Source: Fibrobacter sp. UWEL
Lineage (GTDB): Bacteria > Fibrobacterota > Fibrobacteria > Fibrobacterales > Fibrobacteraceae
Assembly (NCBI RefSeq): GCF_900142535.1
Contig: NZ_FRBE01000026.1
Coordinates: 1 to 34,797 of the forward strand
Direction of reading: 5' to 3'
DNA length: 34,797 bases
The notes beneath the pieces are model-generated. The model did not search any database and was not told where the DNA came from. It was given only the letters and a program-made list of their open reading frames with translations. Within the stretch, counting starts at the first letter, position 1; the number at the start of each line of letters is the position of its first letter. Below are positions 23,521 to 31,370 of the stretch, one piece after another. The translations under genes and the position numbers were made by a program.

Positions 23521-23940
23521 ATGAAAAAGAATTTCTCCCTTCTATCGGTTCTTGTTTTCGCCTTTATGGCATTGGTTCTGCTTGCCCAGCCCAAGGTTTA
23601 CGCCTACGACGGGGACATGGACGTCTATCGCGAATTCAAGGAAGACCTGGCTCTTGCCCGAGATACCTACATCAGCTCTCTGAACATGGCCATGGATGAG
23701 AAGGAAGTGAGTAACCCTTCCTGGAACGACATCGACTTTGAAGCACCGGACATGAAGTACTGTACTTTAAAGGAAATCCCCGGGGGATTCAAGATCAAGG
23801 GTTCCCATGGCGCTTATAAGCTGGAAGCAGACGTGAAGTTTGTTCCTGGCCGTGAGGATATGCGATACCAGGTAAAGCATTCCAAGGGCAGCAACGGCCC
23901 TGGCAAGGACATCGCCGGCGAAGTGTTTAGGGACAAGTAA
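23521..23940 (+). CDS. Small secreted protein, unknown function
   Basis: The protein has 139 residues. A signal peptide of about 28 residues (MKKNFSLLSVLVFAFMALVLLA, cleavage near VYA-YD) is followed by a soluble domain with PSWNDIDFEAPDMKYCTLKEIPGGFKI motifs and a single Cys. I recognise no family. It is monocistronic, divergent from tRNA-Leu, and followed by a short AT-rich gap before a converging gene. Confidence 0.7.
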   Translation: MKKNFSLLSVLVFAFMALVLLAQPKVYAYDGDMDVYREFKEDLALARDTYISSLNMAMDEKEVSNPSWNDIDFEAPDMKYCTLKEIPGGFKIKGSHGAYKLEADVKFVPGREDMRYQVKHSKGSNGPGKDIAGEVFRDK

Positions 23941-23992
23941 ACCGAAATGCTGGAAAAATAGTGCGATTATTGAAATCCAAACAAATCTAGTA

Positions 23993-24604
23993 CTATTGGA
24001 ATAATTCAAAAATATCAATCAGCTTGACTCTTACAAACCAGCCCATACCTTTTTGCTTGTTGGTGATTTCAAACTGAGCCCCGCCATCTAGCATTACGTG
24101 AGGAAATTCCATTTCTAGGCCGAGCTCCTGTCCCCAGCCCGCTTCGTCCATGTGCCATTTGTTGTTTTTCTTGTATAGCCACCATTCGAATACGTGGGAC
24201 TCGAAAACAGAAAGTCTGAAATAATCAAAATTCAAAAAACGATAACCTAGTTCGCCAGAAGCTAAAAATGCAGCTACGGCCGAGACGATGCCAACCGTTT
24301 GAGGGGCTTTATTCGCAAAACATAAAAAGGCCAAGCCCGCTGCGGGAACGGTGACTATGGGGGAGCCCAATGAAATAGGGTCTTCATCGTACTCGCTTTT
24401 GTCATAGCTTGTTCGAATATCAAATCGAAGCGGGTTGATGCCGGAAAAAAAACTTTCTCCCATGCGGAAATGAAGAGCACTTGCCTCAACACGTCCAAGA
24501 GAAGAGTATCCTATGGTAGCGACATTCAAGTTCATCTTAGGAAGAGTGCGATCTGCCGAAGCACCTACAACTGCGAACAAAATAACGACTAGAATTTTTC
24601 TCAT
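23993..24604 (-). CDS. Exported protein, unknown function
   Basis: The protein has 203 residues from the ATG at 24604. The frame is open to 24760, but that extension reads through a terminator, an interspersed repeat and a gene relic, so it is rejected. The signal peptide is MRKILVVILFAVVGASA-DR. The mature part has a hydrophobic stretch (about 95-130), an aromatic region (FDYFRLSVFESHVFEWWLYKKN) and a C-terminal beta pattern ending DIFELFQ, which could suggest an outer-membrane-associated beta structure. I recognise no family. Confidence 0.65.
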   Translation of the reverse strand: MRKILVVILFAVVGASADRTLPKMNLNVATIGYSSLGRVEASALHFRMGESFFSGINPLRFDIRTSYDKSEYDEDPISLGSPIVTVPAAGLAFLCFANKAPQTVGIVSAVAAFLASGELGYRFLNFDYFRLSVFESHVFEWWLYKKNNKWHMDEAGWGQELGLEMEFPHVMLDGGAQFEITNKQKGMGWFVRVKLIDIFELFQ

Positions 24605-24611
24605 CAGGTTA

Positions 24612-24617
24612 AGTATA
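24612..24617 (-). promoter_or_regulatory. -10-like TATACT 7 nt before a start codon
   Basis: On the minus strand TATACT is followed by exactly 7 nt and the ATG at 24604. It lies immediately downstream of a terminator T-run, so the transcript must start here. Confidence 0.55.
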
Positions 24618-24618
24618 G

Positions 24619-24650
24619 AAAAAAGGCCGGACTTGAGTCCGACCTTTTTC
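24619..24650. terminator. Bidirectional terminator
   Basis: AAAAGG and CGGACT pair with AGTCCG and CCTTTT around a 2-nt apex, with one C-A mismatch in the stem and A/T runs on both sides. On the minus strand it follows the gpmI relic and probably was that gene's terminator. Confidence 0.75.
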
Positions 24651-24670
24651 AAGTTGTTTGATGCCGAACA

Positions 24671-24713
24671 GATTCTTCGACTTCGCACCTTTGGTGCTTC
24701 GCTCAGAATGACA
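24671..24713. repeat. Interspersed GATTCTTCG...CAGAATGAC repeat, copy 1
   Basis: Begins GATTCTTCGACTTCG and ends GCTTCGCTCAGAATGACA. It encloses a GCACC-TTT-GGTGC hairpin. Two related copies lie at 30806-30839 and 31344-31370. The ends are imperfect inverted repeats (ATTCT/AGAAT). Confidence 0.75.
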
Positions 24714-24734
24714 TGGTCCAGCATGACCTGTTGA

Positions 24735-24778
24735 TTACTTGATAACCAGCATGGAGTCATCCCAGGCTTCTCGTGAAC
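24735..24778 (-). pseudogene. Relic 3' end of a second gpmI gene
   Basis: On the minus strand this encodes EAWDDSMLVIK and a TAA stop, matching the end of the intact gpmI (EAWDESMLIVK) 235 bp away. The differences are mostly third-position or conservative, and the match extends through TAATCAA past the stop and back to CACGA, where two extra bases shift the frame. Everything upstream of that is replaced by the TTTA-hairpin block. It is therefore the tail of a diverged gpmI allele, not a recent duplication. Confidence 0.75.
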
Positions 24779-24890
24779 CTCCGTGCTTTAGCACGGGAGA
24801 TGGTCTTTAGACCATCAATCGGTGAACGAAATCGCTTTGGCTAAAGTTACTTGACACTTTAGTGTCTAGTAACTTCCAATAGGGATTAGA
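24779..24890 (-). mobile_element. Cluster of three TTTA-loop hairpins, possible IS200/IS605-type end relic
   Basis: Three perfect or near-perfect stems share the same loop (TTTA on plus, TAAA on minus). CCGTGC/GCACGG is at 24781-24796, GATGGTC/GACCATC at 24799-24816, and AAGTTACT-GACAC/GTGTC-AGTAACTT at 24844-24875 with a T-T mismatch. On the minus strand the block ends in AGGTTCA against the gpmI relic. Subterminal hairpins with such loops and a GAGGTTCA-like right end are typical of IS200/IS605 elements and their short non-autonomous forms. No transposase or TnpB gene is present. The family call is inference. Confidence 0.4.
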
Positions 24891-24897
24891 AGCCAGC

Positions 24898-24949
24898 AAA
24901 AAAGGAAGCCTTTGGGGCTTCCTTTTTTAACACCGACAAAAGTCGGTGT
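24898..24949. terminator. gpmI terminator and adjacent hairpin
   Basis: On the minus strand, 21 nt after the gpmI stop, a perfect ACACCGAC/GTCGGTGT hairpin (24930-24949) is followed by a second stem, GGAAGCC/GGCTTCC, flanked by six A and six T (24898-24928). The latter is a strong rho-independent terminator working in both directions. Confidence 0.9.
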
Positions 24950-24969
24950 AGACGAATCGTTGCGCTTGA

Positions 24970-26604
24970 TTACTTAACGATCAACATAGATTCGTCCCAG
25001 GCTTCGTGCTTTTCGAGGCCGAGGAGGTTAGCGGTGGTAGCTGCCAAGTTGGACAGACCCCAGTTGCCTTCCTTAAGACCCAGCTTGCCGCCGGTGACGT
25101 TATCGTAAAGAATGCAGGGAACCTTGTTCAAGGTGTGGCTGGTCTTAGCCTTGAAGGAACCATCCTTGTTCACCTTGGGCATGCCGGTCTTCTTGTCGAT
25201 TTCGTACATTTCGTCGGCGTTACCGTGGTCAGCAGTGATGATTGCAACACCGCCGGCTGCGTCGATCACCGGGAGCAAACGAGCAAGGCCGATATCCACA
25301 GCTTCGATAGCCATGGTTGCTGCACGGAAGGAACCAGTGTGGCCTACCATGTCGCCGTTGGGGTAGTTGCAGCGCAGAGTCTGGTACTTGCCGCTCTTGA
25401 TAGCTTCGATCATAGCGTCGGTCACTTCTGCAGCCTTCATCCAGGGGCGCTGTTCGAACGGGACAACGTCGGATTCGATTTCGAGATAAGTTTCGCCGTC
25501 GAACTTGCTGGAACGGTTACCATTCCAGAAGTAAGTCACGTGGCCGTACTTCTGAGTTTCGGAGCAAGCGAACTGCTTAACGCCAGTTTCTGCGAACCAT
25601 TCGCCAGAGGTTTCCTTAATTGCCGGAGGAGGAACCAGGAAGCGGTTGGGGAGCTTCAGGTCGCCATCGTACTGGAGCATGCCGGCGTAGCAAACCTTGG
25701 GAGCGCGAACGCGGTCAAATTCATTGAAGGATTCTTCTTCGAAAGCGCGGGTGATTTCGATTGCACGGTCACCGCGGAAGTTGAAGAACACCACGGAGTC
25801 GCCATCGTTGATGGTGCCAACGGGCTGGCCGTTAGCAGCGATTACGAACGGAGGCAGATCCTGGTCAATAGCCTTGGTTTCGCCACGGAGAGTTTCGATA
25901 GCCTGCTTGGCAGATTCGAACTGACGGCCTTCGCCCAGAACGTGGGTCTTCCAACCGGTTTCAACCATCTTCCAGTTAGCATTGTAACGGTCCATGGTGA
26001 TCTGCATACGGCCACCGCCAGAAGCGATGCAAACGTCGAATTCGCCAGAGCGGAGTTCGGAGAGGAACTGTTCGAAGGGTTCAACGTAGTCAAGAGCGGA
26101 AGTTTCAGGAACGTCACGACCGTCGAGAAGAATGTGGATACGAACCTTCTTCACGGCTTCCTTCTTGGCCTGTGCGACCATGGCCTTCAGGTGAGCGATG
26201 TTGGAGTGAACGTTACCGTCGGAGAAGAGGCCGATGAAATGAAGAACAGTGTTCTTTTCACGAACGTTTGCGGAGATTTCCTTCCAAGCGTCGCGGCCGA
26301 AGATGTCGCCGGAGTTGATTGCGTCTGCAACGAGAGCTGCACCCTGGTTGTAAACCTGGCCAGCACCGATGGCGTTATGACCGACTTCGGAGTTACCCAT
26401 GTCTTCGTTGGTGGGCATACCCACGGCGCGGCCGTGTGCGTTCAAGAGAACGTTGGGGTAGGCCTTGAAGAGGTTATCGAGGGTGGGCTGACGAGCTGCC
26501 TTGATGGCGTTGCCCTGTTCGTTGTTGTTGATGCCGTAACCGTCCATGACGATGGTAACGACGGGACCCTTGATACCGGGGAAGTTGGAAAGCTTCTTAA
26601 GCAT
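24970..26604 (-). CDS. gpmI: 2,3-bisphosphoglycerate-independent phosphoglycerate mutase
   Basis: Glycolytic/gluconeogenic enzyme that interconverts 3- and 2-phosphoglycerate with two Mn ions and a phosphoserine intermediate. The protein has 544 residues, longer than the roughly 510 of many bacterial GpmI. It has VMDGYGIN at about 20-27 (metal Asp), MGNSEVGHNAIGAGQ at about 69-83 with the catalytic Ser, LLDGRDVPETSA near 160, FFNFRGDRAIE near 273, and the metal-binding ITADHGNADEM near 460 and TSHTLNKVP near 495. The ATG has TGGAG 7 nt upstream, so it is a normally leadered gene, and a 7-bp hairpin lies farther upstream in the leader. Confidence 0.96.
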   Translation of the reverse strand: MLKKLSNFPGIKGPVVTIVMDGYGINNNEQGNAIKAARQPTLDNLFKAYPNVLLNAHGRAVGMPTNEDMGNSEVGHNAIGAGQVYNQGAALVADAINSGDIFGRDAWKEISANVREKNTVLHFIGLFSDGNVHSNIAHLKAMVAQAKKEAVKKVRIHILLDGRDVPETSALDYVEPFEQFLSELRSGEFDVCIASGGGRMQITMDRYNANWKMVETGWKTHVLGEGRQFESAKQAIETLRGETKAIDQDLPPFVIAANGQPVGTINDGDSVVFFNFRGDRAIEITRAFEEESFNEFDRVRAPKVCYAGMLQYDGDLKLPNRFLVPPPAIKETSGEWFAETGVKQFACSETQKYGHVTYFWNGNRSSKFDGETYLEIESDVVPFEQRPWMKAAEVTDAMIEAIKSGKYQTLRCNYPNGDMVGHTGSFRAATMAIEAVDIGLARLLPVIDAAGGVAIITADHGNADEMYEIDKKTGMPKVNKDGSFKAKTSHTLNKVPCILYDNVTGGKLGLKEGNWGLSNLAATTANLLGLEKHEAWDESMLIVK

Positions 26605-26620
26605 AGTGTACTCCAGTTGT

Positions 26621-26637
26621 GCCCGGACCTTCCGGGC
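26621..26637 (-). promoter_or_regulatory. Hairpin in the gpmI leader
   Basis: GCCCGGA and TCCGGGC form a perfect 7-bp stem with a 3-nt loop, ending about 10 nt before the Shine-Dalgarno TGGAG. It could tune mRNA stability or translation. The probable promoter lies beyond it, near 26650-26680. Confidence 0.5.
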
Positions 26638-26680
26638 GTGTTAAATTCGGGACATAAGATAGAAAAAAGTGGGGGTAAAT

Positions 26681-26712
26681 AAAAGGCTCTCCGCTATTGC
26701 GAAGAGCCTTTT
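26681..26712 (-). terminator. Terminator of the lipoprotein gene
   Basis: AAAAGGCTCT pairs with AGAGCCTTTT around a 12-nt apical part that itself holds CGC/GCG. It lies 22 nt after the stop codon on the minus strand and upstream of the gpmI promoter. Confidence 0.85.
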
Positions 26713-26734
26713 AAAAGGTTTATTCAGCTTTAGA

Positions 26735-27772
26735 TTACTGTACCTTGTAGACAGTCATCTTTACGGTGTAGTTGCCGTTGTTGCCGATCTTTGCTTCGTT
26801 GATTGCGAAGGCGAAGAAACCTGCACCAGTTGCTTCGTTGAAGGCCTTGGTCTTACCGACGTAGATATCGAAAGTGTAGTTTTCCTTCATGTTGACAAGA
26901 GTAGTGCCGGTAATGGTCTTGTACTTGAAATCGCTCATGTGGACAACGCCGCCATTTACGGGGTTCTGGTCCGGCCAGTAGTCCTGACCGTATTCATCTG
27001 TGTTGCTGATAATAGAGAAGGTTGCGCCGTTGCCGCTAGTGATGGAGTAGTCGTCGCCGCTGTTGGACTTGGACTTCTTAACCACGATGTCGGCGGTGGT
27101 AGAAGCGGATGCCGTACAGGTGGCAATGTCAAGACCCGGAGCCAATTCAGTAGACAGAGTTACTTCGGGGCAGGCGACCATGACGGGGCTGTTAGCCGGA
27201 GTGGTAGAAGCGCTGCTTGCAGGGGTGTTGTTTGCTGCGCAGTACATTTCCGGACGGCTGAAGCTAATGGTCTGGGTGTTAGAGAAATCCTTCTTGCTGG
27301 AACCGTCATTTGCAGTTGCAGTAATGATGAACTGGTATTCGCCGCATTCAGTCAGAGACGGATCCTGCAGGTTGAACATCACGTTGGATTCGGTCAGAGA
27401 GATGCTCTTGTTGGTGGGGAATGCAGGCAGAGCGAAGGTGGGCTGTGCGGAAATGGTATTCACGCCAGTGCCAACCACCTTACCGATCTGGATGGTCACG
27501 CCAGTGAACTGCAGGTTTGCAGAAGCGGCGTTAGTAGTGTCTGCGAAAGCGAGGCCGATAGAACCGGTCAGCTTCACCTGGGTACCAGCGTTCACAACGT
27601 TCAAGCCGGTAAAGGAGATGGATGCGTCCTGACGGGAATCAACGGAGATCGGGTTGTTTGCGCCGGAGTTGGGCTTGGTGGTGCTACCGTCATCGCCGCA
27701 AGCGACCAGGCCGAAAGCACCCATAGCGAGCAGAGAACCTGCCAGAAGAGACTTTGCAAATTTGTAACTCAT
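26735..27772 (-). CDS. Predicted lipoprotein, unknown function
   Basis: The protein has 345 residues from the ATG at 27772, which has AGAGAGGA 8 nt upstream; the frame is open to 27817 but without a signal. The lipoprotein signal is MSYKFAKSLLAGSLLAMGAFG with lipobox LVAC (Cys24). The mature part begins Gly/Asp/Ser/Thr-rich (GDDGSTTKPNSG), then a beta-rich domain with an Asn/Thr bias, a short low-complexity spacer (NNTPASSASTTPANSP) near the middle, and a second beta domain ending MTVYKVQ. Three further Cys (in TECGEY, MYCAAN and VACPEV) flank the spacer. The style suits an outer-membrane-anchored surface protein. I recognise no family. Confidence 0.8.
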   Translation of the reverse strand: MSYKFAKSLLAGSLLAMGAFGLVACGDDGSTTKPNSGANNPISVDSRQDASISFTGLNVVNAGTQVKLTGSIGLAFADTTNAASANLQFTGVTIQIGKVVGTGVNTISAQPTFALPAFPTNKSISLTESNVMFNLQDPSLTECGEYQFIITATANDGSSKKDFSNTQTISFSRPEMYCAANNTPASSASTTPANSPVMVACPEVTLSTELAPGLDIATCTASASTTADIVVKKSKSNSGDDYSITSGNGATFSIISNTDEYGQDYWPDQNPVNGGVVHMSDFKYKTITGTTLVNMKENYTFDIYVGKTKAFNEATGAGFFAFAINEAKIGNNGNYTVKMTVYKVQ

Positions 27773-27929
27773 AGTTAAATCCTCTCTATATGTTTTTTGC
27801 CCTTGAAAAATACACAAAAATATTCCAAAACGGACTGTCTAAAAGGGCAAATTAGTGTAAAAAGAAGCTTTATGTGACTAAAAATCCGCAAAATATGCGG
27901 TTCTGTGTATCATTTGAACGTTTTGGAGG

Positions 27930-30128
27930 TTATTTCCCCATGTCACGAATCAGGTCGCGGAGGCGGGCGGCTTCCTCAAAGTCCAGCTTGGCGGCGGCAG
28001 CCTTCATCTGCTGTTCCAATTCCTCGATGGAAAGCTTGGCGGATTTGGCTGTACTCTTGCGGCCGGAGGTCTTCTTGGGCTTACCCAGGGGGGCGCCTTC
28101 AAATAGCGGCTTCTCGTCGTTATCATCCTCGTTACCCAGGCCGTAATCCGCATCGTAATCCGGATCCTCGGCGGCCTTGGGAGTCTTGTCCCCGCGCCAC
28201 AGATCCATGAGGGGATCGTTGATGACCAGGTCCCCTTCCAGCTTGCGGGATACGGATTTGGGTGTAATGCCGTGTTCCTTGTTGAATTCTTCCTGAAGGC
28301 TGCGGCGACGAACGGTTTCGTCGATGGCCTTCTGGAGACTGTCCGTCATGTTGTCTGCGAACAGCAAGACAGTGCCGTTGACATTTCGGGACGCGCGGCC
28401 CATAGTCTGGATCAGGCTGCGGTAATTGCGGAGGAAGCCTTCCTTGTCGGCGTCCAGAATGGCCACCATGCTGACTTCCGGCAGGTCTAGGCCTTCGCGC
28501 AACAGGTTAATACCTACCAGCACGTCGAATTCGCCAGTACGCAGTCCCTTAATGAGGTCGTGACGTTCCAGGGTCTTGATGTCACTGTGTAAATACTTGG
28601 CCTTGATACCCGCTTCCACAAAATAGTCGGTCAGGTCCTGGGCCATTTTCTTGGTAAGGGTGGTGACCAGCACGCGGTCGCCATTCTTGATGGTTTCCTC
28701 GATGCGGTAAAGCAACACGTCCATCTGTCCCTGGATGGGGAACATCTCGATCTTCGGGTCCAGAAGGCCGGTGGGGCGGTTGATCTGTTCGGCTACCACG
28801 CCGCCTGTCTTTTCCAGTTCGTATTCGCCGGGAGTGGCGCTGACGAACAGCACCTGCTTGGGGTACATGTACTCGAATTCCTTGAAGTTCATGGGACGGT
28901 TGTCCAGGGCGCAGGGCAGGCGGAATCCGTAATTCACCAGAGTGGTTTTGCGGCTCTTGTCCCCTTCGGCCATGCCGCCCACCTGGGGGATGCTTACGTG
29001 GGATTCGTCCACCATCAAGAGCCAGTCATCGCCGAAGTAGTCGATGAGGGTAAAGGGGCGTGTGCCGGGCTCGCGATTTTCGATAATGGCGGAATAGTTC
29101 TCGATGCCGCTGCACATACCGGTTTCGCGGATCATTTCCATGTCGTAGCGGGTGCGGCTGGAGAGTCGGGCGGATTCCAGGACCTTGCCTTCCTTGTCCA
29201 GTTCGGCAAGGCGGTCCGTCAATTGCAACTGCATACGCTGCAGGATCCCGGCTCGGCCTTCTTCTTTCGTGACGAAGTGCTTGGCGGGAGCGATGGTCAT
29301 TTCTTCCAGTTCCTGGATGACCTCGCCGGTAATGATGTTGAAGCGCACCAGACGATCCACCTCGTCGCCGAACAGCTCGATGCGCATGCCGTCTTCGTCG
29401 TAGCTGGGGTGGATTTCAATCACGTCCCCATGGCAGCGGAAGGTGCCGCGTTCCAGGCTAAAGTCGTTGCGGGTGTACTGAATGCGTACCAGCTCATGAA
29501 GCAAATCGTCGCGGTCCTTGATGTCCCCTTTCTTGATGCGGACCATCAGGTCGAAATATTCGGCGGGGCTGCCCAAGCCATAAATACAGCTGACGGAAGC
29601 GATGATGATCACGTCGCGACGGGTCAGCAGGTTGGCGGTTGCTCGCAGACGCAGCTTGTCGATTTCGTCGTTGATGCTGGCGTCTTTTTCAATAAACGTG
29701 TCTGTGTGGGGAATGTAGGCTTCCGGCTGGAAATAATCGTAATAGCTGACGAAATATTCCACCGCGTTCTTGGGGAAGAATGCCTTGAATTCCTGATAGA
29801 GCTGGGCGGCAAGAGTTTTGTTGTGAGTAAGAATCAGGGTGGGCTTGCCTACGTTCTTAATGACGTTTGCCATGGTGAACGTCTTGCCGGAACCGGTTAC
29901 GCCAAGCAGCGTCTGGAATTGTTCGCCCTGCTTGAAGCTGTCGCTAATCTGGGCGATTGCCTTGGGCTGGTCGCCGGCGGCACCGTACTGGCTTACCAGT
30001 TCGAAGTTTGCACGGGAGGGCTCCTGAAACTGGCGCAATCTGCCTGGAAGACTCTGCTCGGGGGAGAGAACTTTTCCAACTGGTTTTGCATACGGATCCG
30101 GGGTAATTGTCTTACGTGCTCTTGCCAT
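27930..30128 (-). CDS. uvrB: Excinuclease ABC subunit B
   Basis: Damage-verifying helicase-like subunit of nucleotide excision repair that loads UvrC. The protein has 732 residues; E. coli UvrB has 673. It has an N-terminal extension of about 40 residues before the core. Walker A GVTGSGKTFT is near 78-87, the beta-hairpin YYDYFQPEAYIPHTDTFIEKD near 130-150, DESHVS near 375, and helicase motif VI QTMGRASRN near 577. A C-terminal UVR domain (EELEQQMKAAAAKLDFEEAARLRDLI) is at about 700-725. A 50-residue acidic/Gly/Lys linker precedes the UVR domain. The long N-terminus is supported by a complete promoter whose -10 ends 6 nt before this ATG. Confidence 0.97.
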   Translation of the reverse strand: MARARKTITPDPYAKPVGKVLSPEQSLPGRLRQFQEPSRANFELVSQYGAAGDQPKAIAQISDSFKQGEQFQTLLGVTGSGKTFTMANVIKNVGKPTLILTHNKTLAAQLYQEFKAFFPKNAVEYFVSYYDYFQPEAYIPHTDTFIEKDASINDEIDKLRLRATANLLTRRDVIIIASVSCIYGLGSPAEYFDLMVRIKKGDIKDRDDLLHELVRIQYTRNDFSLERGTFRCHGDVIEIHPSYDEDGMRIELFGDEVDRLVRFNIITGEVIQELEEMTIAPAKHFVTKEEGRAGILQRMQLQLTDRLAELDKEGKVLESARLSSRTRYDMEMIRETGMCSGIENYSAIIENREPGTRPFTLIDYFGDDWLLMVDESHVSIPQVGGMAEGDKSRKTTLVNYGFRLPCALDNRPMNFKEFEYMYPKQVLFVSATPGEYELEKTGGVVAEQINRPTGLLDPKIEMFPIQGQMDVLLYRIEETIKNGDRVLVTTLTKKMAQDLTDYFVEAGIKAKYLHSDIKTLERHDLIKGLRTGEFDVLVGINLLREGLDLPEVSMVAILDADKEGFLRNYRSLIQTMGRASRNVNGTVLLFADNMTDSLQKAIDETVRRRSLQEEFNKEHGITPKSVSRKLEGDLVINDPLMDLWRGDKTPKAAEDPDYDADYGLGNEDDNDEKPLFEGAPLGKPKKTSGRKSTAKSAKLSIEELEQQMKAAAAKLDFEEAARLRDLIRDMGK

Positions 30129-30134
30129 ATCCTA

Positions 30135-30163
30135 AAGATACAATTTGTGCAGTATGTAGTCAA
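30135..30163 (-). promoter_or_regulatory. Promoter of uvrB with essentially no leader
   Basis: On the minus strand TTGACT (30163-30158), a 17-nt spacer and TATCTT (30140-30135), then 6 nt and the ATG at 30128. Both boxes are good and spacing is ideal, so the predicted +1 falls at or within a base or two of the start codon. It starts 8 nt after the acyltransferase stop codon. Confidence 0.7.
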
Positions 30164-30170
30164 GAGCTTG

Positions 30171-31334
30171 TTATTTAATACTCAGGCTTTCCTTGCATGA
30201 GATTTTTTCTTTCCCCAGGAGCTTATACAGCTTGTTTCTGAATAGTGGGATGGCGCCTAGGACAATTACTGCTACGACGGGAATGGACAAGTAGGCGATG
30301 CCGGGCTTGTCCAGCTCTGTCTTGAAAATGATTCGCAACACCAGAAGAACCCACCAGTGAACCGCAAGGATAATCAGTGCATTGCGGGAGATGTTCCGCA
30401 GGATGCCTTGGGCGGTAGCGATGGGTGCCACATGGGGAAGTTTTGAAAGTAGCTGGAATAAACCGATCAGGCCTGCAATGCCAAAGAGGGAACTTCCCAC
30501 AAATCGGAAGATGTTTTTCCCTAGGGTATTGTTCATGATGCTGAACCAGGGATGGGCTTCGTCAATGAGGAAATAAAGTACGAATGCCGCCACCGTGCCT
30601 GCGAAAATCCCGATCGTTCCCGCCTTGCCGGAAACGTTACTTAATTTCTGGATGGGTTCCTTGCAGAGCCAGCCGAATGCGAAGAAGGCAAGACAAGTGC
30701 AGTCTCGCTCGATGCCGAGAGGTAAACGAATGTGGTTCTTGAAAAGGATCCAGCCGGCGGTAAGGCTTGCTGTGGCTATGAGGATGATGGAAATGCGATG
30801 CACTAGATTCTTCGACTCGCTGCGCTCGCTCAGAATGACGTGTTTGGTAGCACTTTGAATTCCATAAAACATCAGGCTGATGGAATACAGCGTAAACACA
30901 AACCAAAGAGGACCAGACCCGATGCTAGATTTGCCCGCCACGAAAATCTTGGCAAAATTCCAGCCGATATAATCCTGCAGGGTCAGAATCTCGGGACGGA
31001 TGTTCATTACCGTCATTTTGGGGGCTCGGGGAAACCAGTCAAAATTCCACATCACTGGATCCAGGGCTAGGAACAGCAGGGAAAGCCAAAGGTAGGGGAG
31101 GAGCAGAACTTTCGTCTTGTGGGTTGCGTAGCTTTTGAAATCGCTGAAACGTCGGGTGCTGAACAGTACGCCGGAAATAAAGAAGAAGGCGGACATGCGC
31201 ATGGCACTGAGGGATTCCATTCCTAGGCTTACGCATTTGAAGGATTGCTCCACATGAAAAAGGCAGACGAGCAGAAGGACGAATCCCTTGAATTCGTCAA
31301 TCCACTGAATGCGATTTTGTGCAGCGCCTGCCAT
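30171..31334 (-). CDS. Acyltransferase family 3 membrane protein
   Basis: Integral membrane acyltransferase of the type that O-acetylates or otherwise acylates surface glycans. The substrate is not evident. The protein has 387 residues with about ten membrane segments. The family opening RIQWIDEFKGFVLLLVCLFHVEQSF carries the conserved His after the first helix. Residues about 166-177 (VILSERSESKN) come from an interspersed DNA repeat inserted in frame in the loop between two membrane helices. The gene begins 15 nt after the hydrolase stop, so the two form one minus-strand unit, and ends 42 nt before uvrB. Confidence 0.85.
   Translation of the reverse strand: MAGAAQNRIQWIDEFKGFVLLLVCLFHVEQSFKCVSLGMESLSAMRMSAFFFISGVLFSTRRFSDFKSYATHKTKVLLLPYLWLSLLFLALDPVMWNFDWFPRAPKMTVMNIRPEILTLQDYIGWNFAKIFVAGKSSIGSGPLWFVFTLYSISLMFYGIQSATKHVILSERSESKNLVHRISIILIATASLTAGWILFKNHIRLPLGIERDCTCLAFFAFGWLCKEPIQKLSNVSGKAGTIGIFAGTVAAFVLYFLIDEAHPWFSIMNNTLGKNIFRFVGSSLFGIAGLIGLFQLLSKLPHVAPIATAQGILRNISRNALIILAVHWWVLLVLRIIFKTELDKPGIAYLSIPVVAVIVLGAIPLFRNKLYKLLGKEKISCKESLSIK
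30806..30839. repeat. Interspersed repeat, copy 2, inside a coding region
   Basis: Begins GATTCTTCGACTCGC and ends GCTCGCTCAGAATGAC, the same ends as the intergenic copy at 24671-24713. It lies within the acyltransferase gene and keeps its frame. Confidence 0.8.
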
Positions 31335-31343
31335 CTCTCAAAT

Positions 31344-31370
31344 GTCATTCTAGAGCGAAGCGAAAGAATC
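31344..31370. repeat. Interspersed repeat, copy 3, forming a gene 3' end
   Basis: In the orientation opposite to copies 1 and 2: GTCATTCTAGAGCG to GAAAGAATC. One extra T relative to the other copies creates CTAGA, which supplies the TAG stop of the hydrolase gene; the final residues SFASL are encoded by the repeat. Confidence 0.7.

Noticed and set aside
24605-24760. N-terminal extension of the exported protein to a start at 24760
   Set aside because: It would translate a terminator, an interspersed repeat and the gpmI relic, and it hides the signal peptide that begins at 24604.
24779-24949. CRISPR-like or riboswitch interpretation of the hairpin cluster
   Set aside because: The stems differ in sequence and there are no regular spacers. 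The cluster lies downstream, not upstream, of the flanking genes, and no known riboswitch core is visible.
25006-26682. Open plus-strand frame of 558 codons opposite gpmI
   Set aside because: Antisense shadow of a highly biased gene. The minus strand carries every iPGM catalytic motif.
28998-30200. Open plus-strand frame of 400 codons opposite uvrB
   Set aside because: Shadow of uvrB; no motifs, and it runs past the uvrB promoter.
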